A DNA stretch of 64,000 bases from Paragyromitra xinjiangensis (lineage: Eukaryota > Ascomycota > Pezizomycetes > Pezizales > Discinaceae): the NCBI GenBank assembly GCA_038503065.1, contig JBCAMK010000015.1, positions 248,001 through 312,000 on the forward strand, given 5' to 3'. Shown one piece after another: positions 1 through 14,417 of the stretch; within the stretch, counting starts at the first letter, position 1, and every line of letters begins with the position of its first letter. The position numbers and the translations under genes were made by a program. Under the pieces are notes generated by a model. That model did no database searches and was not told the origin of the DNA. It saw only the letters and a program-made list of their open reading frames with translations.

Positions 1-38
1 AGTTCGTTCTTTGCGTTCTCTCCACAACAGACCTCGCT

Positions 39-3000
39 ATGCGGATAAAAAAGACCGCCACAGCCAAACATGAGGCTACTCTCGTAAGTCATCTATGCAA
101 TTCGAAGCTCTGAAACCAAATCATCTTGCTACTACCCCATAACCTCTCCATCACCTTCTAGTTTCAGTTACAGTCCACACTTTATTTGCTTACACCTATG
201 ACCTCATATTTCTAGTCCCCTTTCCTTAGATCCTTCATCGCTGAGGCCACCTCCACTCCAATACATAAACTTCTTCCGTTTCTTTTAAAATTCCCTATAC
301 ATTGGCCTTTTCCTCGTGGAGACCTCTACCACTGGATTACGCTTTTAAACCGCTTCGACACACTTTTAGAAGAGCAAGTACAAAAATATAAGCTCAAGGA
401 GGGTCCTCAAACAACACCATGGGAAAAAGAGGATGAAGAGCTTGTGGTAGGGATTTTGACGTTTAGTAGAATTCTAGTTGAGAATTGCGGGAACCGGAGT
501 CTTTATGGTAGTAGTGGGGTACGAGTTTCTTCGTCGTCCTTTTGTTTCAAACCTCCATTGCTAATCCGTAACTACGATAGCACATCAATGATATTTTACA
601 CACAACTTCCTTAGATGTAGTTGAGGCGTCATTACGACTTGGCTGTCGTCTTGCACAAAGGTATCACACCTCGAGAACACGCGGGGCCACACAGTCAACG
701 AATGCTGCACTCTTAGCTTCTCATTACAACATCAACCTCGAGAGGGTATCGAAATTAGCTACACCGTTTCTTAAGAGTGCAGCAATTTCCAGTAACCCAT
801 CTGGAAAGAATGTGACCACAAGGGCGGTGGTACCTGTTTATGCAAACGATCTTACTAGGCTGGCTAGAGACGAGAAACCGCTAGATAGTGCGGAGGCGAT
901 GGGAAGTGGTGGGAAGGGTAAAGGGAAAGCTGTAGAGGCTCGAGACGGAAGCTGGGAGGAATGGGGAGGAGCATGGGTTAGCTACTACGTCAGCCCTACA
1001 ACTCAGAAGGCATCGATTGTCCCCGCACCTTCAGGAGCTTTTATCCCACAAGAACCTGTAACACCCACTCCAGTTCGAAGATCGTCGTTGCACCACTCCC
1101 ATACCCCCCACCAGCAGCAGGCCCCCTCATCAGCTCATCACAGAAGACGCTCGAATGATGACTCCGCAGTCGATTTGTCTGACCCGGCTGTCACAGGTGG
1201 CATGCAAACTCTTGAAGTGCCTTATAGCAAGATCCAAACTGCGCCCAATCTCGAGGAGATACTGAAATCCACACTTCCCGAACTTCCTACCGACACTCAC
1301 TATGATTTTCTTCACCGTCTTCGTGTTGCTTCTGCACTTTCTGCATCAACAAAAACCCGAAGACAAATTTTAGGAATCCGAATCCTGGCACTGACAAATC
1401 TGGCTTATGTATACTCAGAAACTCAGTTTTCTACCAAGATATTGGCACCCGACCAAGATGAGCCAAGGAGGTTTCAATTAGTATATCAGCTCGCGGAGCT
1501 TGTACACAGTGGGGACGGAAAGAGTGGCTCGGCTAAGGGAAAGGAAATTCCAAGGTGGTTGCAAACATTAGCTCTTGGTGGTTTAGAAGCTTTGGCAAGA
1601 CACAAGACCAAAACTGCCGACGTGTGTGCTGCTCTAAGTATCAATGTCAACCATGGTGTCCTACTATATGTTGTTAGGAAAGCTGTGGCAGATTTGGCAG
1701 CTGAGAAAGACGACGAGGAATATGACAAAGAGGCGGAAGAATGGAGAGAGGCTTTGTTTTCTTTAGTGGGCTATTTGCCGACTACTGCGCACGCAGGTTC
1801 TTTGCTTGTCTCAGCCGGACTTATTCCTATCCTGGTAGAACTCTTACAACTCCGAACCAAGAAAGCGCTTAGGAACATCCCGAAAGCGATTAGTTTCTTG
1901 GACCAACTCATCTATAATGTTCAAAACGCATTCCAAACTCTAGCCAACGCTAGGGGATTGGACATTGTTGTGGATCTCGTCGCCGATGAGGTTAAAGCTG
2001 GATTAGAAGAAGCTGAGGTTGGCAATGGGATTCCTGAGGAGTATAGAAGCACCCAAACCGATTTTAAAATTGGATACTATCGCCAGCAGACTCTGAAGAT
2101 GGTATTCAAGTTTATGCAGCACATGATGGCGCAGTCCGGAGGGAATGCTGACCGATTGCTTCGAAATTTGATTGATAGCCCGAAACTTCTTACATCATTG
2201 AAAGTGGTCATCGACAAAGGCACGATTTGGGGAAGCCACGTTTGGAGTACTGTTGTAGGCATGGTTAGTGCATTTATTCATAATGAGCCGACTAGCTATG
2301 CCGTGATTCACGAGGCGGGCTTAAGCCATGCTCTGCTGGAGTCTGTAACAGGGAAACCGGGGTTGGCCGAGCTAGAAATCAGGGTAAGGAAAGAGGAGGA
2401 GGAGCGCGTGGCTAGCAAGGCATCAGTGAGTGAAAGCTCAAGTGCAGGTGCGACAGCAGGAGGTGGTGAAGACGACGAAAGAATGGAGGAGGAATCGACC
2501 GAGGGGGAATCTAGTGTTAAAGGAAAGGGTAAAGAAGACGAAAAAACGGAAGAGCTGAAAAAGGATCTTCCTCCGAGAACGAGCCCCCCGGCAGTTGGTA
2601 TTATGACTTCACCAGATGCCATCAGTTCCATTCCCACAGCCTTCGGTGCTATTTGTCTTAACGCTTCCGGTTTATCATTGTTCCAGACATCGGGTGCTTT
2701 GGAAGCTTTCTTCGAGATATTCGAGAGCTCGGAGCATATCAAAAATATGACCGATAATGACCTCGGGAGTTTGCTGGGAAGTCATTTCGACGAATTAATC
2801 AGGCACCATCCGGTATTGCGTGAGAGCGTGATGAAAGCCGTAATCGAGATGCTGCAGAGGATTGAGATCTTGGGTAGGAAGTTCGCCGAAGAGAATGGTA
2901 TGGGTGCTAAGGTCTGGATTGAGGACGGGTGCGGTGGTATGGTTGTTGCTGGTGGGAGGAAGGCCTTGATTAGAGGAGGCGGAGGGGCCAAACTTATGGG

Positions 3001-6000
3001 AAGCTCAGCGGCTGCTACCGCGGACCCAAAGAATTCACAGGGTAATGACGGAGAAGACGTCGAGATGAGCGACGCTGATGCCATTGCGCCTACAGTTACT
3101 CTAGGCGAAACCGAGCCTGACGGCGCGCCAAAAGGTGAAGTTGTCGCCTTGGCCGATATCGTTGACGAGGAAGCCGAGGACGCGGATAAGAACCAACCTT
3201 CAATTGCAAACTTTATCGATGTCGCAGCGAGATTTTTGGAAGGATTTTTGGCGAATACAAATCAAACCAAAGACTTCATCAAACGTGATGGTTTGGGCTT
3301 TCTTCTAGACTTCTATACCGTACCCAGTTTGCCATCCGATTTTGCGACAAGTCAGGCGAATCAGATGGTTGCCCGTGTTCTACAAATTTGCAGCGAGAAT
3401 AGTCCTGAGGACACGGTTGATGCTGCTCTCAAGCATGCTCAAAAGGCGATTCAAGAACTACAACCTCTGCTAAAACACGATAAAAAGGAAGGTTTCTTTA
3501 CACCTCTAACTGATCAAAACGTTTCACCACTTCCTCCCCGTCTTTATGGTGGAATTCCAGCCAACGACAATATTACGCCAGAGCCCGCCAGTCAAGCCCT
3601 CGGTGATGCCGATTCTCTAGCAGAAAAGCAGGCAGTTCAGAACGTCAGATTGAATGGGACGAAGCTCGTCAAGGACCTAGTAACTATTCATTCGCTATGC
3701 TACCTTCTGCAGGAGCTTTTCGCTACACCCGTCTTCAATACTCGAATCACGCTGCCATTATTCCAGAAACCTGAAAATGAGACCTTGGTTTCGCAATTGG
3801 GCGCTTTGCACAGGATGTGCGTTTGGGAGGAGATCTTGCTCCAGAATAGCATTCCCGACACGTGGAACGAGGCGACGAGGGTTAAGACTGCTGCTGGCAT
3901 TGCGGCTGCTGCTGAAGAAGAAGCCGCCCTACCGGCTGCTGTCGCCTCTGCTGCTGCTGAAATTCCAGGCCAAGGCGCGAAATCTCAAGATGAACAGAAG
4001 GAGGCTGAAAAGGCTGTTGTGGAGAGAGATGGAAAAACACCATGGTTCCGAAATGTTAAGACGATTCGGTTCTTGATTAGCCAAATCCCATCGAGCATCA
4101 CCCCATTTTTGCAAGGTAGGCATCCGGAACGCGATACTTAGATGTCGGCTGAGTGCTCACATATCCTTAGGTCTTGCGAGGGGCTTAGTTTCACGACGTA
4201 ACCCCGATCTAGCGCACAAGCAACACGCGTTCAAAATTGCTGAAAATATCTCAGAAGCTATGTATGATCACTTGACGTGGAAGAGATTGGGTATGTAGTT
4301 CTAGTTCATTTATGCTATCAGTGCAGTGATTAATCTTATTAGCAGGTACTTGCGACTCGGTGACCGATAAGTATGGCTATTGGATTGTAATGTTGTCTTC
4401 TATCACTTCGCTATTAATTGAAGGTAAGTAGAATTACTTCTGTGCGATGGTCTCTCGATTGACTTTTCAGCAGAGAAAGGCAGCGGACAAGTTATCACGA
4501 CAACTTTGATCACTTTCAAACAGAACGACGGAATCAGGGCTGTGACGGAAATTCTCGAAACCTTCTGGAATGAAGTTCAGGACTTACCCTCACTTAGCGA
4601 GGCTGAGCAAATGGGTAAAGATGGCCACCAGCGAATGGCACATGCATATGGCGGTATCAAGATAATATTGTCTCTATTTACCCATCTTGTTTCCCATAAG
4701 TCCGTTGTCGAATCGTCGCAGACTCAAGCGCTCCAAACCCGCGATCGTCCATCGGCAGACCGAATGGATCACTGGAACGCTTCCCAGTTCCTTGTCGAAC
4801 TCCGAGCCAGCATACTCCCAGTTGTCAGAAGCATGTGGGACTCAGGGTCTATTGAAAAAGCCTCTGGTTCTATTGTCAAATCTGCCATTGAAATTCTCGG
4901 GATCGTGCTTAAAGCAGAGGGCGAGGGCGGTGCATTCACAAAGAAGGATGTAGAAAAGAAAGGAAAACTTTCTAATACTATCTCTTGGAGGACGATGGAA
5001 CCGAATGAGGATCGTATTAGGCAGTTGATTGATATGGGTTTCACGCGAGATAGCGCCTTGTCGGCATTGCTGAGGTGTAATGGAAACGTGATTAGTGCCA
5101 CGGAGCTACTCACCTCGCGAGGGACCCAGACGCCACAACGTGGAAGCCAAATTTCGAATTCTAGTTCTAGGCCCCATACCGCTGAATCTCAATCGAGCGA
5201 TGACGAGGAAGGCACAGATGTTGATGTAGCCAGGGAGGAAACAGCATCCGAAGTACCAGTTGTGGCACCAGAGGGCGAACCATCCGCAGAACCAGCTATG
5301 CCTCCTCCACCACCACCACCTGCGCCAATTGATGAAGATGCTCACGGACACGATTCTATGATGGCAATGAGCATCGATGATTTAGTAGCTCCTGATGTGG
5401 TTCCACCACCTCCTGCGGTCGAACCAGAACCAACCATATCCGTGGTCACTGAGACTTCGCCTACTGCTATGGATAAGGGCAAGGGGAAAGAGGGCGAAAC
5501 TCCGGAGACGACTACTGTCACGGTAGAGGATTTAGATGCAATCAGATTAACCATCCGGGAGAATCTTATCAATCGCTCACTCGATGTTCTCCAAGTCCAC
5601 CCCAATGTCACTTTTGAGCTTTCAGCGTTAATTACCAACGGTTTTGGTAAAGTACCAGAATCTGCCGAAGCCCGCAAAGAGGTCGCATCAACAATTCTTC
5701 AGTCTCTTATGTCCTTGCAAACGGACGAAGACCTTCGTTCTCAAGGCAAAACCATCGCTTCAACAGCACATCTCCTTGGTCTTGTGCTCCAGAATCAGGA
5801 CTTCTTCGAGGCCTGTTTGGAAGACCTTAAGGACAACATCCCAACTCTTGTTGGATTCATCAAGGTTTATCCCGGCGAACCTGCACCTTGGGTTGCGAAC
5901 ATCCTGCTTGTAGTGGAGAAAGTTCTGTCAGAATCTGCGCAACCACGAAGAATTCATTTCACACCTCCTAGGGGCACTCCTCCTGGGGAAGCAGAGGCCG

Positions 6001-9000
6001 AAAACAATGCTGATCAGAATCTTTGCAAAATCTCGGATGAAGATCAATCTGCGCTTTTCGAAGCAATCATGGCCATCGTCCCAGAAATTCCTAAGGACGA
6101 AGTCTTACCCTTAGCTGTTGTCCGTGTTTTGGTTCTTCTCACTAGGTCTAGAAGTTTGGCAATTCGTATGACGGAGAAAGGTTATCTGCAACGGCTGTTC
6201 CACATGTTTCGTCGCCAATCCGGGCTGAGCACCGAACGCATCCAATCATCTTTGCTCGTGGTCCTCCGCCATATTATCGAGGATGTAGATATTCTCAAGT
6301 CGATAATGAAGGCCGAAATTCGAACATGGTTCAATGGCAAAGGGTCCAGACAGATTGACACACAGTCTTTCATTCGACACAACCACCACCTTGTCCTAAG
6401 AGATCCGGAGGTTTTCGTGGAGGTTGTTAACGAGCTTTGCAAATTGACAAGGTACGAACCAACTTTGAGGAATCAGCAAATTGCAATCAAGGATTCGTGG
6501 CGTTTGAACCCTCCACCACCTGTCGTGGAACCTGCGAAACCTGCCGAGGAGGGCGAATCTAAGGAGGCGGAACCTAAGGAAACCGAGGACAAAGAAATGG
6601 TAGATAAACCAAAACCTGCTGCCGAAATGAAGCCACCAGGACTAGAGAAGCCCGATGGGGTTATCCACTTCCTCCTTTCGGAACTCTTGGCTTGCAAAGA
6701 TGTTGAGGATTCTATCCCCCCACCTGCAAAAGAAGAGACCGCTCCACCGCAGGTGGATGTTCAAATGGATAATACAGAACCTACATCCATACGTACGGAA
6801 GATCAACAGGCCGGCCCACCCTCCGAATTAAAGAAGCCAGAGAAGCCAGAGTTCAAGGCGGAACAGCACCCCACGTTTATCTACCGTTGCTTTATCCTGC
6901 AGGCCCTGACTGAGCTGCTGTCATGTTATAACCGCAGTAAGATTGAATTCATCAACTTCTCTCGCAAGGCTGCACCTAGAGAGCCAATAACTCCTTCGAA
7001 ACCGAGATCAGCAATTCTGAATTACCTATTGAATGACATAATTCCCTTGGGTACTCTCCTACACACAGAGGATATCGCGTACAAGAAGCGAGCTACGACA
7101 TCACAGTGGGCTATTTTAGCAATCGTTTCTTTGTCTGCACAGACCGGCGAGATTACTAGCACCGAGGACGAACCAAACCTTTTGTTCGTGAGAAAATTTA
7201 TCCTCGAGAGTGCTCTAAAGGCTTTCAAGGATGCATCTTTTTCGACGGAGCCACTAGACACTAAATATTCTAGGATGATGAGTCTCACAGATCTCTTCTT
7301 CAGGATGTTATCTGCAAGACCAAATCACAATCACTCACCCGGCTCCAGCGCTTCGGAGAAGTCCTCTCAGCAAATCGCCAGAATTATGTTTGAGAAGAAT
7401 TTCATTGCTGCATTGACAAGTTCACTTGCGGATATTGATCTCAATTTCCCATCTGCACGCAGAGTTATCAAATACATTCTAAGACCGCTTAAACTCTTGT
7501 CAAAGACAGCTACTGAGCTTAGCGAGACTTCGAGCATCTCGTCTTTGGGGGCAACTGATGAGGACGAGATTTCAACTGCTTCGTCTGTTTCTGATATTGA
7601 TGATATGAGGGAAGAGACGCCGGATCTCTACCGGAACTCAACCCTGGGGATGTTTGAGGGGGGTGAAATGGTAGACGATGATCAGAGTTCGTATGACGAA
7701 GACGAGGAAGATGACGAAATGTACGACGAAGACATGGAATTGGAGGAAGACATGGAAGACGAGGAGGTGAGCGAAGAGGACGAAGATCACCAAGAAGATA
7801 TGGATGTAAGTGCATACGCCAACAGAAATGGCGTTCGGGGGGTTGACATTGTCCAGGTTGAAATTGTCGTGCAAGAAGAACACCATGATGATAGTGAAGA
7901 TGAGGATGACGACGATGAGTTGTCCGATGACATGGATGAGGAAGGTGAAGGGGTGGAAATCATTGATGAAATGGCGGAGGATCATCAAGGTCACTATGGA
8001 AGTGGTGGTGAGGATGATTGGCAGTCGGAGGGTAGTGAAGACGATGAAGGAGATGATGAGGAAATCATCACCGACAACCCTCTTGAAACAATCGTTCGTG
8101 CTCTTGGGGGGGCGGAAGAGGTTCCTGAGCCAGGTGATGAGGACCGTGACGATGGTTTTATTGATGATGAAGTAGAAGAAGAGGATGAAGATGAAGATGA
8201 CGAAGATATGGACGAGGAGGAAGCTATGATTCAGGAAGATTATGAAGATGATGAAGGTGCGTTCTCTGCTGTTCCGTGGGGTTGGGCGGAGGAAGCGGGT
8301 GAAGCTCCCATGATGGCCCGCGCACATCCGCGTGGCCACGGTGGATGGTATACTCTTGGCGGGCCTCCTCGCGACCCCCCGGTATTCAGTAAGCCCATCC
8401 CAAATTCTCCAAGATCTCTCGCGAGATTTACGCTGATGTAGGTTTAGTGTCGAGTGCAATCCGTCAACGCCATGCCTATATTGGGCCCCCTCACACTCGT
8501 ACGGCAGACAATGCCGACCAAAATCCTCTACTACAACAGAACTCCAATGAACAAGCTGGCACTCGCCCTGCGCCTAATCGTAGCCAAGAATTCATGACGG
8601 ATTGGGTACAAGCTATTGACGGAATGCATGCGGGCGGTGGTCCTGGCGGTGCGGTTTCAATGATCAGCACATTGATGAGTCTCATGACTCGTGCAGGCCA
8701 ACCTCTCCCGGTGCTAGCGAATGGTGCTATCCAGTTCCAAGCGCCCCTCCCTCACCTCCCTGGCCACAGTCATCATCACCATGGATTTATGCCACGAGAA
8801 ATCCGATCTATGTTTGGTATGAGCCGACCTCAGCCTGAGATCTCTCGTCATCATCGCGAGGATCCCCAAACAGTAGTCAACAGTTTTATTCCTACTTTAA
8901 CCACTGGGCGTTGGACTGAAGAATCCAGACTATTATTCGGTACTAGTGCGCCTGAGCGAGCTCAGAAAGTTGTCAATGCGATTCTAGTTGTTCTTGTGCC

Positions 9001-12000
9001 TCCTGCTATTGAGGAAGAAAGGCTTCGGAAAGAAAAGGAAGAAAAGGATCGCCAGGAAGCGGCAAGGCTAGCGGAGGAACTGAAAAAGAAGGAGGAGGAT
9101 GAGAGAATTGCGAAAGAGAAGGCAGAGGCGGAAGAAAAGGCAAGGAAGGAGGCAGAAGAGCGCGAGGCTGCTGAGCGGGCTGCGGCTGAGGCTGCTGCTG
9201 CCGCTGCAAGTCAGGCAGAGTCTGCGGAAGCCGAAGCTCCAAAAGAGGGAGATGCGATGGAAGGTGTCGAGACTGCCGAAGGTGGGCCTGCCGCTGTGAC
9301 CGAAGGCGAAGCAGGTCCTTCAAACCCCCCCGCACCTCGTGCTATAGTTATGATCCGGGGACGGGAGATGGATATTACAGGAATGGATATTGATCCTGGA
9401 TTCTTAGAAGCACTGCCAGAAGAGCTCAGAGAAGAGGTGCTCACCAACCATATTCGCGAGAGGCGTGCCGCGGCAGCGACCAGTGATCAACCCAGCGAAA
9501 TCAGCCGAGAATTTTTGGAAGCACTTCCTGACGAAATTCGAGACGAGCTCCTTCAACAAGAACTGGCCGATCGTCGACGTCGTGAGCGAGAACAGGCCCG
9601 TGCCAGTCGGCCAGGTGGTGCTACTGGTGGACCGGTCGAACTTGATCTCGCCAGTTTTCTTGCAACCCTTGAGCCTGGTCTCCGTCAAACAGTCTTATTG
9701 GAACAAGATGATGAATCTTTAGCTCAGCTTCCCCAGGCAATCGCTGCAGAGGCTAATGCTCTTCGCGGTGATCGAAGATTCAATCAATTCGTTGAAATGC
9801 CCAGAGTCGCCAGAGTTGGTGGTGTCCGCCACGAGGAACCGAAACCCGTTAAGAAACCTGTTCGCAAGAGCATTGTTCAACTGCTCGACAAGGCTGGCGT
9901 TGCTACTTTGCTCCGTTTGATGTTCATCCCTCAAGTTGGAAGCACCAGGATTACCCTCCATGAGATTCTCCTCAACATCTGTGAGAACCGTCAAAACCGC
10001 GCAGAGGTTCTCAACTTGCTCCTTTCGATCCTTCAAGACGGAAGTGTGGACATGGCGGCAGTGGAACGGAGCTTTGCTCAATTATCTGTGAGAGCGAAAC
10101 AACCTGCAGCTACGAAAACTCCTGCGACGCCAAACCTCAAACGAACTGGTACTGGACTCCTTGTCCAAACCAGCAGTGAGGTTTCACCATTGATGGTTGC
10201 TCAACAATGCTTGTCTGCGCTACTGTTTTTGGTCAACTACAACGAGCATATTCCTTCGTATTTCCTAAATGAGCACGATATTTCTGTTGGCTTGAAGAGA
10301 TCAACGAGTCGAAAAGGCAAAGCCAAGGAAATCATCCCCTCAAAGGCAAGCAAATACGCTCTGAATACCCTTTTAAGTCTCTTAGATCGCCGCCTCATCA
10401 CTGAGAGCTCAAGCGTCATGGATCAACTATCTGTATTGTTGTCAGAAATCACGAGGCCTCTTACTATTCTCCTCAAGAAAGACAAAAAGAAGCCAGAGGA
10501 ACCAAAACCTGCGGAGCCAAGTGCTGAAGGTGAAGCAACAGCCACGGCCGTAGCCACCGTCACGACCACGGTTGCAGAGCCCACCACAGTACCCGTGACT
10601 ACTGAAGCCGAGGCATCTGGAGAACAGCCAAAAGAGGAGGAAAAGAAAGAAGAGTCGAAAGAGGATGATAAGCCCAAGAAGCAACGTACTTTAGTCCCCC
10701 CTGTAGTACCGGAGCACAACCTCAGACTTGTTGTCAATATCCTTACAGCCCGCGAATGTTCGAGCAAGACCTTCCGAGAAACCCTTGCAACCATGCAAAA
10801 TCTTTCCGCGATCCCAGATGCAAAGGACGTCTTTGGAGAGGAATTGATTCAACAGGCACAAGGACTGGGTAGCACCATTCTCGGGCATCTGGATGTGTTG
10901 GTACATCAGATCAAGAGCGCTGAGAACGGTACCGAGATTCAGGGACTGGCCCTTTCAAACTTTTCTCCAGCCAGCTCAGACCAAGCAAAACTTCTCCGAG
11001 TTCTGACAGCCCTCGATTACCTTTTCGATCCCAAGCGGTCTGCTAAAGATAAGGAGGAAAAGAAGGAGGGTGAATCGAAAGAAGATGAGAACAAGGCCGA
11101 AAAAGATATACTCGCAAACCTTTACGAGAGACTCACATTTGGACCTTTGTGGACTAAACTCAGCGACTGTCTTTCTGCCATCCACGCTCGGGAGGATATG
11201 CTACATGTTGCCACGATTCTGCTGCCTTTGATTGAGGCTTTAATGGTAGTCTGCAAAAATAGTGGGCTGAAAGAAACCGTTCCACGACACCAACGCAGCC
11301 AGACACCAATGAGCCCTCAGGTAGACACGGGAATGGAGAACTTATTCTTCAAATTCACTGAGGACCACCGCAAAATCCTCAATCAAATGGTCCGCAATAA
11401 CCCGAAGCTAATGAGTGGGTCTTTCTCTCTTTTAGTCCATAATCCGAAGGTCTTAGAGTTCGACAACAAGCGGAATTACTTCAATCGCCGCCTCCATTCT
11501 CGTAGCGGCAACCGTGATCCTCACCCAACGCTGCAGTTGAACGTCCGACGTGACCAAGTTTTCCTTGACTCATACAAATCAATGTACTACAAGACTGGCG
11601 ACGAGGTTAAATACGCCAAAATGAGTATCCGGTTCCATGGCGAAGAAGGGGTTGATGCGGGTGGTGTCACCAGAGAGTGGTTTCAAGTCATGGCGAGGCA
11701 GATGTTCAATCCCGACTATGCTCTTTTCATTCCGGTTGCCTCCGATAGGACAACATTCCATCCAAGTCGTATGAGTGGTATCAATCCGGAGCACTTGAGT
11801 TTCTTCAAGTTTATTGGGAGGATCATCGGGAAGGCTTTGTACGAAGGGCGTGTCCTTGATTGCCATTTCAGCAGAGCAGTCTACAAGGTATGTCATACAC
11901 AATAAGTTCCTAACGAATTCCTTAGCTAATCCTGAGAACAGCGAATTCTTGGCAAATCAGTATCCCTGAAAGACATGGAGACCCTAGACCTTGAATACTA

Positions 12001-12774
12001 CAAATCACTCGTTTGGATGCTCGAAAACAATATCACTGATATTATTGTTGAAACTTTCTCGGTTGAAACGGATGACTTTGGCGATAAAAAAATCGTTGAT
12101 TTGGTACCTGATGGAAGGAACGTGCCGGTGACAGACGAAAACAAGCACGAATATGTTCGATTGTTGGTGGAGTACAGGCTTTTGACAAGTGTGCAAGAAC
12201 AGATGGAGCACTTCCTAATTGGTAAGACGCAACATTCCAGAAGGGACCTTAAAATCTTTCTAATACGTGACCAGGTTTCCATGATATTGTGCCTGCTGAA
12301 TTAGTGTCAATCTTCAATGAACAAGAGCTAGAACTTTTGATCTCTGGCTTACCCGAGATTGATGTTGACGACTGGCGCAACAACACAGAGTACCACAACT
12401 ACTCAGCTTCATCCCCCCAGATCCAATGGTTTTGGCGTGCAGTCCGATCGTTCGACAAAGAGGAACGTGCCAAGCTGCTTCAGTTCGTCACGGGTACTAG
12501 TAAAGTTCCTCTGAACGGGTTCAAGGAACTTGAAGGCATGAACGGGTTTTCGAAGTTCAACATTCACAGGGATTATGGCAGCAAAGATCGCCTACCTAGT
12601 TCTCATACTTGCTTTAACCAGATCGACCTTCCAGAATATGAGAGCTACGAAAATTTGCGGCAGAACATGTTGACTGCAATCACCCAGGGTGCAGAGTACG
12701 TATCCACTTTCCCAATGAATTTATGATTTAGATATACTAACACAGCTCGTAACAGGTACTTTGGCTTTGCCTAA
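39..12774 (+). CDS. TOM1: HECT-type E3 ubiquitin ligase, Tom1/HUWE1 family
   Basis: Giant E3 ligase that takes ubiquitin from an E2 onto its catalytic cysteine and then onto nuclear and cytosolic substrates. I read ten exons: 39-83, 216-518, 581-4115, 4171-4290, 4346-4423, 4471-8388, 8448-11887, 11942-12221, 12275-12695, 12756-12774. All junctions are GT-AG and keep phase, giving 4052 aa, the usual family size. The start at 39 ([15 protein letters not shown]) and the following [13 protein letters not shown] block fit the fungal family N-terminus. Armadillo-like DUF908/DUF913 regions fill about residues 90-850. A UBA domain ([19 protein letters not shown]) lies near 1540-1580 and a very acidic tract near 2430-2615. 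UBM-like ubiquitin-binding motifs ([17 protein letters not shown], then [17 protein letters not shown]) lie near 2975-3030. The HECT domain is about 3700-4052, with the thioester cysteine in [11 protein letters not shown] (about C4019) and the C-terminal acidic-hydrophobic tail. Family identity is secure; small exon edges are inferred. Confidence 0.95.
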
Positions 12775-14417
12775 AACCTTCTTTTCTATGCATCCTTTCT
12801 TTTTTTTGTAATGAGAGTAGCGAATGGATATGGAGGGCTTGTATAAAGGTTTCGTGGTCTGGGAAAGTATTTCCCCTACTAGCTATATTTTCTACTCTTC
12901 TTTTGTCAGGAAATGGTGTTTTGCAGATTCTGGGGCTTTTTTTTGTATGCGGTGGTCAAAGGTTTGGGTGGCTTCATTCTAGTTCTTTTATTCCTGGTCT
13001 TTTAGTTAGTTTTATTTCCTACTTCCTTTCTGTTAGGGGAGTGTACTGGTAAAGGCAGAGGTAGCGACGGGTTTCGAGTGGCCGAAGTGCAGGTTGGTCG
13101 TCTTTGTTACTTAGTTGTTAGTTTGCGAATAGATGTGGTTACCAGAAGCAGGCTATTCTTTGTCCACTGCGTTGCACACATGGACTGGTTTGAGGCCTCA
13201 ATGCTTTTTCATAAACTCACTAGGCAGCTCACAAAGCGAGTCGTGCCACATAATCGTCTACTGACACGTAGTATAGAAATGCCCACCGCCCCGTACATAC
13301 CTATACTCTATGTACCTCATGTTGATTAAGGAGATTGCAGTGGCTTAGGTAAACCAATGAGAGGTGAGGAACTTTTCATGTGGACTGAGGCTGCGACAAA
13401 CGGTTACGGGGAATCTGAGATGAGATTTCAAGCGAGATGTTGCGTGCTCATAGTTGCATGACGCAACGCAGGATATGGGCAAGGGTTCTATTTTCAACTT
13501 TGCGGAAAAGAAAAGTTTGGCATCAGCCTGGTCTCGACGTCTCGTTGAATCGGAAATCCGTCGACACGCGTGGCTCGTTATTGCGTAATTTTGACGAGTA
13601 GCCCAGTCGGGTGCACGGGCCATCAAGCTGGGAGAAAGGAAGCGTGCTCAGATTTATGAGAGATCCAACCAAGCCCTTGGAGCCAAAAAAAATGTGGGGC
13701 AAGAATGAAGGGAAGAGGGGAACAAGATGTAAGGAGAGGGTTGGAAATATGGCAGTAGAATATCTACATAAAAAAAGCCAGTACACAGCTCAAAGAAATC
13801 AAAAGTTACAAGGAACCAAGGAGGACAGCATGCCGCCTGCCCACTCCGGTCCTTTTTCGCGCTTGAATGGGTAGCAGCTAAAGCATGAAAGCAAGGCTTC
13901 TTACTTCCAATGTCCCGAGGCAGGGCTCAAGGTACTTATTTCTAATGAGCTGCCTCTCCTGTCCATGTGTCTCAGGACCAATAACAAGCAAATACAAGAC
14001 AACGTACATACATACCCGAAGGGCTTACTTTAGCTCTGAGGTTGTCTGTGGGGAAGTTGGAGATCACGGCCGTCCACTTTGCTATCTGGAGAAGGGCTAA
14101 CCGGTGAGGGCATTATTTTTCTTATTTTTATTCCTAATTCGAATAGCCCTATTCCCTCCAGCCCATGAAATTTTTTTTCTTTCTTTTGTTGTCAGAAACT
14201 ACCTTTGAGGCCAAGCTACAACAACAGGCTAATGCTAACGACCAAAGCTCTACCTGAGTATATTTCTAGGGAGGAAGATCTTGACTCTCTATTTTGCCAT
14301 TCCTCTCTTTCTTCCTAAATCGCCGTCGCCCTTAGTTCGTTGGTTTAATCTGATTCCTCCTTTCTATTCTATCTTGGACAGTCGTGGTTCTGTGACCTCC
14401 AGATTGAAGAAAAAGAC
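12775..14417. other. Intergenic region between TOM1 and PRPP synthetase gene
   Basis: About 1.6 kb with no supportable gene. The first 300 bases are T-rich with long pyrimidine runs, as expected of a 3' untranslated region. The last 200 bases before 14418 are rich in CT tracts, typical of a fungal promoter or 5' leader. Short open frames here (for example 13078-13329 and 13885-14100) have no recognisable content. Confidence 0.6.

Noticed and set aside
7638..8459. 273-aa minus-strand frame, strongly hydrophobic, opposite the acidic part of TOM1
   Set aside because: It is the complement of GAT/GAA-rich codons, which always reads as Ile/Phe/Leu/Val. No start context, and TOM1 fully explains the region.
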